Source: Bryobacteraceae bacterium (GTDB lineage: Bacteria; Acidobacteriota; Terriglobia; Bryobacterales; Bryobacteraceae). Taken from it: a DNA stretch of 9,574 nucleotides. The notes under the pieces are model-generated. The model was given only the letters and a program-made list of their open reading frames with translations. It was not told the origin of the DNA and did not search any database. Positions 1 through 4,855 of the stretch are shown here, piece by piece (the first letter of the stretch is position 1; every line of letters starts with the position of its first letter). The DNA lies in assembly GCA_030039005.1 (NCBI GenBank), contig JASHQT010000108.1, positions 1-9,574 of the forward strand, read 5' to 3'. The translations under genes and the position numbers were made by a program.

Positions 1-113
1 TTCGAGATGTTTTGCGGGGGAGTGAGGTCCGCAACCGTTCTGTAACAATCGTCAAAATCCCCGCGGCCACTTGAAGCGCAAGCGCTCGCTCTGATATACA
101 TGACATTCGCCTC
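1..113. other. upstream non-coding region
   Basis: No credible gene is visible in these bases. The region contains an inverted repeat with arms TTGCGG (12-17) and CCGCAA (29-34) around an 11-nt loop. There is a GC-rich stretch near 58-66 and then the candidate promoter of the permease gene. The inverted repeat has no following T-tract, so it is not a convincing terminator. It could be an operator or chance. Confidence 0.4.
71..100 (+). promoter_or_regulatory. candidate sigma70-type promoter of the lactate permease
   Basis: TTGAAG (71-76) lies 18 bp upstream of TATACA (95-100). Each box matches the sigma70 consensus at 4 of 6 positions. The expected transcription start is about base 107, only a few bases before the ATG at 114. 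The spacer contains the perfect short palindrome AGCGC-AA-GCGCT (75-86), a possible operator. The assignment is by eye only. Confidence 0.35.
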
Positions 114-1742
114 ATGTGGCAACATAACTACGCCCCCATTCACGGAAGCCTGCTGCTTTCTTCTCTGGTAGCGGCTTTGCCGATTTTCGTACTGCTCTAT
201 CTGCTCGGCATCAAAAGGACGCCGGCGTGGATCGCGGGGGTTTCGGGGCTGGGGACGACGATCCTGGTTTCGTTCTTCCTGTATGGAATGCCCGTGGAGC
301 GGATCGTGTCGGCGGCGGCGTACGGCGCGGCGTACGGATTGTTTCCCATCGGCTGGATCGTGATCTGGGCGCTGTTCCTGTACCGGTTGACACTGGATAC
401 TGGCAAGTTTGAAGCCATCAAGCACTCGTTGCGCACCCTGACGCGCGATCCGCGGCTGCAAACGCTGCTGATCGCGTTCGCGTTCGGCGCGTTTCTGGAA
501 GGCGCGGCGGGATTCGGAACGCCCGTGGCAGTGGCGGCCGCGATGCTGGCCGGATTGGGGTTCTCGCCCTTCCATGCCGCTGCGATTTGCCTGCTTGCGA
601 ACACGGCGCCGGTGGCGTTCGGATCGATCGCGATTCCCATCGTGACACTGGCCGGAATCACGGGGCTGCCACTGGCGCGGTTGAGCGCGGGGGTGGGACG
701 CATGTGCGCGCCGGTTTCTCTGATCGTGCCCGCGTATTTGGTAGTGGTAATGGGTGGGTGGGGCGCGCTGGCGCGCGTGTTCCCCGCGGCGCTGCTGTGC
801 GGCGTTACCTTCGCCGGACTGCAGTTCACCATTTCCAATTTCGTGGGACCGCAGCTCACCGATCTGATCGCCTCGCTCGCCGCGATGGGCGTGCTGGTGG
901 TTCTGTTCCTGTTCTGGAAGCCCAAGGACAAGGAGAAACACGCCATCGCGGGCGGAACGGCGCCGGCGGAAGGCCGGGAACATTCTCATGGCGAGGTGTT
1001 TCTGGCGTGGTCTCCGTATCTTTTGTTGGTGATCTGCGTTCTGTTGTGGGGCTGGGCGCCGATGCAGAAGCCGCTGAATTCGGTCTCCATCCCGATCGCC
1101 TGGCCGGGCCTGCACAACCTGATCGCACGCGTCCCGCCAGTCACGGCCAAAGTTTCACCTTACGCGGCGATCTTCAACCTGAATTGGCTTTCGGCTTCCG
1201 GGACGTCTTGCATGATCGCCTGCATTCTGTCGTGTTTCGTGCTGCGCGTGCCGCCGTTGCTCGCGCTCAGAATCTTCGCCAGCACGATGAAGCAGCTCAC
1301 GTACTCACTGATCACGCTGGCCGCGGTGCTGGGCCTCGCGTTTTTGATGAATTACTCGGGCGCTACGGGGACGCTGGGGCTGGCCTTCGCGGCCACCGGC
1401 GCGTCGTTTCCGTTCTTCAGCGCGATCCTGGGCTGGCTAGGCGTGTTTTTGACGGGCTCCGACACGTCGGCCAACGCGCTGTTCGGCAACCTGCAAGTGG
1501 TGACGGCCTCGAAGCTGGGATTCAACCAGGTGCTGATGGCGTCGGCCAATTCGGCGGGCGGCGTGATGGGGAAGATGATCAGCCTGTCGAGCATCGCGGT
1601 GGCGGCGGCGGCCACCAACATGAAGCCGGACGAAGAGGCCAAGCTATTCCGATTTACCTTGCGGCACAGCGCGCTGCTGGCTTGCGTAATCGGGCTGATC
1701 GCGCTGTTTTATACCTACGTCGCGCCGGGCTTGCAACCGTAG
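114..1742 (+). CDS. lldP: L-lactate permease (LctP family)
   Basis: This is a polytopic inner-membrane transporter of the lactate permease (LctP/LldP/GlcA) family, which imports L-lactate, and often D-lactate or glycolate, with protons. The 542 residues match the usual length of about 550, so the gene looks complete. Many hydrophobic segments run along the whole chain. Family signatures are visible: FLEGAAGFGTPVA (residues 127-139), NTAPVAFG (163-170), TGSDTSANALFGNLQ (447-461) and an NSAGGVMGKMIS block (479-490). A charged loop at about 269-293 separates two membrane halves. The ATG start is supported by the N-terminal WQHNYAP, which matches the conserved WQxNYxP opening of this family. No Shine-Dalgarno sequence precedes it, and the promoter lies almost on the start codon, so translation may be nearly leaderless. 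No lactate dehydrogenase or lldR gene is visible next to it. The family call is firm; the exact substrate is inferred. Confidence 0.95.
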   Translation: MWQHNYAPIHGSLLLSSLVAALPIFVLLYLLGIKRTPAWIAGVSGLGTTILVSFFLYGMPVERIVSAAAYGAAYGLFPIGWIVIWALFLYRLTLDTGKFEAIKHSLRTLTRDPRLQTLLIAFAFGAFLEGAAGFGTPVAVAAAMLAGLGFSPFHAAAICLLANTAPVAFGSIAIPIVTLAGITGLPLARLSAGVGRMCAPVSLIVPAYLVVVMGGWGALARVFPAALLCGVTFAGLQFTISNFVGPQLTDLIASLAAMGVLVVLFLFWKPKDKEKHAIAGGTAPAEGREHSHGEVFLAWSPYLLLVICVLLWGWAPMQKPLNSVSIPIAWPGLHNLIARVPPVTAKVSPYAAIFNLNWLSASGTSCMIACILSCFVLRVPPLLALRIFASTMKQLTYSLITLAAVLGLAFLMNYSGATGTLGLAFAATGASFPFFSAILGWLGVFLTGSDTSANALFGNLQVVTASKLGFNQVLMASANSAGGVMGKMISLSSIAVAAAATNMKPDEEAKLFRFTLRHSALLACVIGLIALFYTYVAPGLQP

Positions 1743-1853
1743 GGCGATCCGGCCTTCACCGTACGGCTCTTTGGCCAGCACCCATTCGTGGTGCGTATAC
1801 GTCTAATAAATAGAACTGATAGGACCGAAAGGCCTTAGGAGGTCGAATAACAT

Positions 1854-1882
1854 TTGTGTTTCAGCGATTACTGGTTTAGAAT
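1854..1882 (+). promoter_or_regulatory. candidate promoter of the GIY-YIG-like gene
   Basis: TTGTGT (1854-1859) and TAGAAT (1877-1882, 5 of 6 matches to TATAAT) are separated by 17 bp in the most AT-rich part of the spacer. They sit about 40 bp upstream of the start codon. This is the best sigma70-like match I can see here; it was found by eye. Confidence 0.35.
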
Positions 1883-1910
1883 TTATTTCAACCCGATAGC
1901 AATCGCTGGC

Positions 1911-1915
1911 AGGAG
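1911..1915 (+). promoter_or_regulatory. ribosome binding site AGGAG
   Basis: AGGAG lies 8 nt before the ATG at 1924. This is ideal spacing and fixes the start of the GIY-YIG-like gene. Confidence 0.7.
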
Positions 1916-1923
1916 TAAGCGTC

Positions 1924-2421
1924 ATGGTGGGTCCTGGAATCCGCTTCAACGATTTTCTGTTTTCTGAGCCTGTACCTTTGAGCGCGTGGACCGCGCCGAA
2001 GTTCGCCGGACTGTTCGTCGTGCTGGCCGGCGACCACAACTGGGCGCCCAGGCCGTTTCAGCCGCTGTACTTTGGGGAGTTCGGAAACAATGCGCGGTGC
2101 GCGGCGCCCGGTTCGTCGCGGCTTCCGGTCCAGGGAGGGTTGTTTATTTCCGTTTTGCCGCTGCCGTTTTCGAGCAGTGCGCAACGCCTGGAAGCGCGCA
2201 ATCAACTGGTATGGGCTTACAATCCCGTCTACCAACCCGCCGGGACGCCTCCGTCGAACGAACTGGCCCGCAAGCTGGATGAGCTGGAGAAGAGACACGA
2301 AGAGCAGTCGACGCAGTTCCGCCTGCTGCTCGCGAGCCTGAACCGGTTTTTCGAGCCGCTGCCCGAGCCCGCGCACCGCCGTCCGATCGGATTCCAGCCG
2401 CCCGCCGATCAGCCGGCATAA
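1924..2421 (+). CDS. hypothetical protein with degenerate GIY-YIG-like fold
   Basis: The protein has 165 residues, with a strong ribosome binding site fixing the start. I do not recognise a named family. However, GLFVVLAG (residues 29-36) followed by PLYFGEFGN (47-55) has the spacing and character of the GIY...YIG strands of GIY-YIG nuclease-like domains. The later segment RLEARNQLVWAYNPVY (88-103) resembles the family's C-terminal helix with conserved Glu (E90) and an N-P turn (N100, P101). The first Tyr is replaced by Phe (F31), and no clear catalytic Arg helix follows the YFGE motif, so nuclease activity is doubtful. Residues 111-142 are rich in Glu, Lys, Leu and Arg and look like an amphipathic or coiled-coil helix. 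A Pro-rich tail follows. There is no signal peptide, so it is probably cytoplasmic. It converges with the SIMPL gene, leaving only 33 bp between the stop codons. Existence of the gene is likely; function is unknown. Confidence 0.7.
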   Translation: MVGPGIRFNDFLFSEPVPLSAWTAPKFAGLFVVLAGDHNWAPRPFQPLYFGEFGNNARCAAPGSSRLPVQGGLFISVLPLPFSSSAQRLEARNQLVWAYNPVYQPAGTPPSNELARKLDELEKRHEEQSTQFRLLLASLNRFFEPLPEPAHRRPIGFQPPADQPA

Positions 2422-2454
2422 GGTTCAGGCAAAGCGGTTTCAAGCAAGTAAGAT

Positions 2455-3465
2455 TCAAGCCAAGCGGAAATTCACCGAGACGCGAGCGTAGTATTCCAAG
2501 TCACCGATCTGCTCCGGCGCGCCGGCGCCGAAGGCGAACGGAGGATTGGCGCGCAGCGCGGTGTACATTCCGTTGGTAGCGACGATATCTTCGGAGATCG
2601 AGATGGGCTCGCCGATTTGCCGGCCGGTCGCCGCGGCTAGGGCTTCGGCTTTCGCCCGGGCATCCTTGCCGGCCGCTTCGAGCGCGGCTTTGCGCGCGTT
2701 GGACTCATCTGCCGCGCGCAGGCGAAAAGCGCCCAGAATTGTGGCGCCCGCTTTAGCGGCGGCATCCGCGGCATCGCCCAAGCGCGCCGGATCGCGGACG
2801 ACGACGCGCAGAGTTTTGCTAGCCACGTACGATCCCAACTGCATTTCGGGCTGCGCCGCCTGACCGCCCGCAAAGGTGTGGAACCCGGGATATGTGGCCT
2901 GCGGGGTGATTCCGATTTGCGGGCCAATTTGCGCGCCAAGTTGAGGCGCCATGCCGATTTGAGGCAACCCAAATTGGGGCGAACCAAATTGGGGTAAGCC
3001 AAGCTGGGGCAAGCTCTGGCCCAGGGGCGCGAATAGATTCTGCACCTTCAGGGAGATCGTCTCGACATCGGAGGGCTGTACTCCGGCCGGCGCCACCGAC
3101 TGTGCGATCTGCGAAATCTTGGTCTGATTCTCGCGGAGCGCCTGGGCGGCGGTGGGGGCGCTGGAGGCCGCCTCAATCAGGAACTCGGCTGCTTCCGAGG
3201 GCACGCGCCGGACAGCCTCTCCGATCACGGTCACGCCTTCGGTCTGTTGTTGCATCGGTTGTGCTGGTGTTCGCAATCCGTAAGCTGGCATCACTGGAGT
3301 ATCCTCTCTGGAAATTTTTTCTGGAATTTTGCCTGGAATGTTCTTCGACAAGTTCGAGGCCCCAGCCACCGGCTGGGGATCAGGGTCGCGGTGCGGGGCT
3401 GGGACCTCGGGCCGGGAGCGCAGGGACGATGAGTCACCCGTACGCCCGCTCTTCTTACTTGCCAT
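2455..3465 (-). CDS. SIMPL (DUF541) domain protein with inserted LPQxG repeats
   Basis: This is a 336-residue protein of the SIMPL/DUF541 family. Members are usually periplasmic or surface proteins of poorly defined role, linked in some cases to stress or signalling. The N-terminal half of the domain starts at TEGVTVIGEA (residues 75-84) and runs to about 146. The C-terminal half spans about 211-336, including YVASKTLRVVVRD (213-225) and a DARAKAEALAAATG helix (268-281), which are typical of the family. Between them is a low-complexity insert (about 147-208) with LPQLG, LPQFG, SPQFG, LPQIG and related units. No signal peptide is visible, which is unusual for the family. Residues 1-58 are charged, Pro-rich and probably disordered. 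An alternative start is M59 (ATG at 3291, 278 residues), which has a weak GAGAGG 11 nt upstream and begins just before the domain. The longer start leaves 41 bp after the upstream gene and suggests an operon. The family call is good; the start is uncertain. Confidence 0.8.
   Translation of the reverse strand: MASKKSGRTGDSSSLRSRPEVPAPHRDPDPQPVAGASNLSKNIPGKIPEKISREDTPVMPAYGLRTPAQPMQQQTEGVTVIGEAVRRVPSEAAEFLIEAASSAPTAAQALRENQTKISQIAQSVAPAGVQPSDVETISLKVQNLFAPLGQSLPQLGLPQFGSPQFGLPQIGMAPQLGAQIGPQIGITPQATYPGFHTFAGGQAAQPEMQLGSYVASKTLRVVVRDPARLGDAADAAAKAGATILGAFRLRAADESNARKAALEAAGKDARAKAEALAAATGRQIGEPISISEDIVATNGMYTALRANPPFAFGAGAPEQIGDLEYYARVSVNFRLA
2908..3012 (-). repeat. in-frame 15-bp minisatellite encoding LPQxG units
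   Basis: Within the SIMPL gene, four consecutive 15-bp units (2953-3012) encode LPQLG, LPQFG, SPQFG and LPQIG. Degenerate continuations (MAPQLG, AQIG, PQIG) run down to about 2908. The units are nearly identical at DNA level, with a repeated CCCCAATTTGG core on the minus strand. Expansion or contraction in multiples of 15 bp would keep the reading frame. Confidence 0.75.
3360..3378. repeat. perfect 8-bp hairpin with triloop
   Basis: Arms CCCCAGCC (3360-3367) and GGCTGGGG (3371-3378) enclose a 3-nt loop. It lies inside the 5' part of the SIMPL gene if the long start is used. It would be in the leader, about 70 nt upstream, if translation begins at 3291. No T-run follows on either strand, so it is not a standard terminator. 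Confidence 0.5.
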
Positions 3466-3506
3466 ACATCTTTTGAGGTTGGTGCTGAGGCCGACGCATC
3501 AAGCTC

Positions 3507-4094
3507 TTAATACCCCCAGGGCGAAACACCCTGCCCTTGGAAAGCACGCGCGGCCAGTTGAGCCAGCACCGGATTCACCTGGCCGTAGCCTTGCAGTCCG
3601 CCTTGCCCGATCCAGCTTTGCGGGGCAAGAGGAATCCCAATCTGGCCAAACGGAGAACCGCCCGGCTGCCCGAGTTGCGAGTACGGCGAATGCTGCTGTT
3701 GGAACAACTGGCCGCCGTATGGCGATTGCAATCCGGCAGCGAGCAATGGATTAGCCAACACTGCCGCCGCAATCGGATTCGGGATGCCCGCCACCGGCGA
3801 AAGCCCGAGCGCGTGCTGACCGAGGATTTGCGGGACAAGGGCCTGCTGGGCGAGCGCGGCTGCCAACTGCAGTTGCGCGTGCAGTTGTTGTGGGTACTGT
3901 TGTTGAGGATAAATGAACGGCTGCTGACCATAGGTCTGCGGGAGGCCGAGCGTGGCGGCCAAAGGTTGGATGGCTGCCAAAGGATTGACGCCGGAAGTTT
4001 GCAGGTTATAAGGTATGCCGAGGGGATTGAAGATTCCCGGTTGTGCGCCGTACGGCGCCGACATGGTCGCGTAGTTCAGGAATGGATCATGCAT
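3507..4094 (-). CDS. low-complexity Gln/Pro/Gly/Tyr-rich hypothetical protein
   Basis: The protein has 195 residues and no family that I recognise. The start is MHDPF at 4094, because AAGGAG lies 9 nt upstream; the upstream Met at 4172 has no such support. The composition is striking. By my count there are about 32 Gln (16%), 10 Tyr, and many Pro, Gly, Leu and Ala, but only one Asp (D3), one Arg (R183) and no Lys or Glu. A Gln/Tyr/Pro cluster lies at about 57-72 (including YPQQQYPQQ) and another at 126-175. Hydrophobic Leu/Ala stretches (76-122) lie between them. There is no signal peptide or clear membrane helix. The makeup resembles prion-like or disordered low-complexity domains. The SIMPL gene follows on the same strand after 41 bp and shares a similar P-Q-G-I style, so the two may be co-expressed. 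Function is unknown. Confidence 0.7.
   Translation of the reverse strand: MHDPFLNYATMSAPYGAQPGIFNPLGIPYNLQTSGVNPLAAIQPLAATLGLPQTYGQQPFIYPQQQYPQQLHAQLQLAAALAQQALVPQILGQHALGLSPVAGIPNPIAAAVLANPLLAAGLQSPYGGQLFQQQHSPYSQLGQPGGSPFGQIGIPLAPQSWIGQGGLQGYGQVNPVLAQLAARAFQGQGVSPWGY
4045..4058. repeat. 14-bp perfect palindrome in early coding region
   Basis: GCGCCGTACGGCGC is its own reverse complement. It begins about 36 nt into the Gln-rich gene and encodes part of its SAPYGAQ segment. It could be a protein-binding site or simply GC-rich coincidence. Confidence 0.4.
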
Positions 4095-4103
4095 CTTGGT
4101 AGG

Positions 4104-4109
4104 CTCCTT
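4104..4109 (-). promoter_or_regulatory. ribosome binding site AAGGAG (minus strand)
   Basis: The minus-strand AAGGAG is 9 nt before the ATG at 4094. This strong Shine-Dalgarno sequence decides the start of the Gln-rich protein in favour of MHDPF over the Met 26 codons upstream. Confidence 0.75.
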
Positions 4110-4179
4110 GGGATGGAATAGGCTCTTGCCGAAACACGAGCTGTTTTCGCGCGAGCGACAGCGGTCTCGCAAGAAGCGG

Positions 4180-4195
4180 GTGGTTTCGAAATCAC
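4180..4195. promoter_or_regulatory. near-perfect 16-bp dyad, possible operator
   Basis: GTGGTTTCGAAATCAC is symmetric about its central CG in 7 of 8 base pairs, and the eighth is a G/T wobble. It lies about 86-101 bp upstream of the Gln-rich gene, between that gene and the HTH gene. The position suits a transcription factor site. No experimental or database support is available here. Confidence 0.3.
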
Positions 4196-4255
4196 GAACC
4201 CACAGCCCGATCTTGCCACAGGGCCGCCGGTCGAGTATGCGTTCGTTGCCGCAAA

Positions 4256-4271
4256 TGCCGCTAATGCGGCA
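4256..4271 (-). terminator. possible weak terminator after the HTH gene
   Basis: Arms TGCCGC and GCGGCA enclose a 4-nt loop and start 8 nt after the stop of the HTH gene. On the minus strand the stem is followed by only TTT. An overlapping alternative pairing uses TTGCCGC (4246-4252). Position and stem fit a terminator, but the short T-run makes it weak. Confidence 0.35.
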
Positions 4272-4278
4272 AAACTTC

Positions 4279-4515
4279 CTAAATCACGGCTACGGTAGAA
4301 TGATCGTTCAGTTGGTATTTCACTTTCGCGGCGCTGGGGTTCCGCAACCAGTCGAATAATTCACCTTCCCGAAACCTCCATTGCCTGCCGATTTTGATAG
4401 CGGGGATTTCCCTACACTCCGCCCAAAGGCATATCGTACGTGGGGCAACACCTAGCCATTTCGCGACGGCTGCCGTTGTGAGAAACGATTCACGACCCGG
4501 TAACAATTTCTCCAT
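4279..4515 (-). CDS. small excisionase/MerR-type helix-turn-helix protein
   Basis: This is a 78-residue DNA-binding protein of the helix-turn-helix group shared by phage excisionases, BldC-like and MerR-type proteins. The core FLTTAAVAKWLGVAPRTICLW (about 11-31) forms the helix-turn-helix. The segment AIKIGRQWRFREGELFDWL (39-57) is the typical wing plus following helix, with R44, W46 and R47 likely DNA contacts. A short tail with no known domain follows. The ATG at 4515 has GGAG 11 nt upstream, slightly far but acceptable. The family contains both true recombination directionality factors and plain transcription regulators. No integrase is visible, so regulation is the more likely role. It is divergent from the barrel-cytochrome unit and upstream of the Gln-rich gene, so either may be its target. 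That is inference from position. Confidence 0.85.
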   Translation of the reverse strand: MEKLLPGRESFLTTAAVAKWLGVAPRTICLWAECREIPAIKIGRQWRFREGELFDWLRNPSAAKVKYQLNDHSTVAVI

Positions 4516-4855
4516 GAGAGCGATTTCTCCGTGCGTTGGATTGGATTAGTAGTTAGTGAAGCGAAGAGGGGCCGCACCGCGTGCGGCTTGGATCGGGGCC
4601 GGTCGCGAACTCCGAAATGCATCGCAACAGGCATTCGAAGTCCAGTTTGGCCAGAAGCTTCCATCGCTGTCAAGACGCAATTTCATTACCTGGGCAAGTT
4701 GCGGGGACAAGACACAAGAAGAATTGAAGCGACTCATCAGGGATTGGCTTGAGAGCTCTGAAACAACAGCCTTTGGAAACAACAATCCTTTGAAACAACT
4801 CCGCTTGACGGATTTGCCGCCTTACGGGATTCTTGTACAAAGGTCCTTTCAAAAA
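4516..4855. other. 340-bp divergent regulatory region with weakly coding frame
   Basis: This lies between the HTH gene (minus) and the barrel gene (plus). It includes a 7-bp hairpin with triloop (GCCGCAC 4571-4577, GTGCGGC 4581-4587), three tandem 16-bp repeats (4755-4802) and TTGACG (4805-4810), a good -35-like box without a clear -10 partner. The plus-strand frame of the barrel gene is open back to an ATG at 4556, adding 100 residues. These are unlike the rest of the protein and precede a clear signal peptide, so I treat the region as non-coding. Confidence 0.5.
4755..4802 (+). repeat. three tandem 16-bp direct repeats
   Basis: GAAACAAC occurs at 4760-4767, 4776-4783 and 4792-4799, at exactly 16-bp intervals. 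The second and third copies are also preceded by a CTTTG-like sequence. The array ends about 53 bp before the start codon of the barrel gene. That location suits an activator or repressor binding array, though a chance tandem duplication is possible. Confidence 0.6.

Larger units (their letters stand above)
1743..1923. other. intergenic region between permease and GIY-YIG-like gene
   Basis: This non-coding spacer of about 180 bp becomes AT-rich toward the downstream gene. It holds a small hairpin with arms GCACC (1778-1782) and GGTGC (1790-1794) that lacks a T-run, so it is at best a weak terminator for the permease. It also holds a CCGTACGG palindrome (1759-1766) and a short GAAA-loop hairpin near 1822-1834. 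Confidence 0.4.

Noticed and set aside
197..946. Minus-strand open frame of 249 codons opposite the permease
   Set aside because: It lies fully antisense to the permease, with no recognisable domain; an artefact of high GC.
1778..1794. Hairpin after the lactate permease as a terminator
   Set aside because: The stem is only 5 bp and there is no T-run after it.
587..1813. Open plus-strand frame of 408 codons overlapping the permease
   Set aside because: It is out of frame within a clearly identified permease gene. It is Arg/Gly/Ala-rich with no domain, as expected for a shadow frame in high-GC DNA.
3537..4121. Plus-strand open frame of 194 codons opposite the Gln-rich gene
   Set aside because: The minus-strand gene has a strong ribosome binding site. 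The plus-strand frame has none and no domain. Because the Gln-rich protein is itself low-complexity, this rejection is less certain than the others.
4279..4515. Excisionase-like gene as evidence of a prophage or integrative element
   Set aside because: No integrase, attachment site duplication, tRNA or phage gene is visible, and this HTH type is common among ordinary regulators.
4571..4587. GC-rich hairpin as part of a tRNA or other structured RNA
   Set aside because: No cloverleaf or other known RNA fold could be drawn around it; it is kept only as an element of the divergent region.
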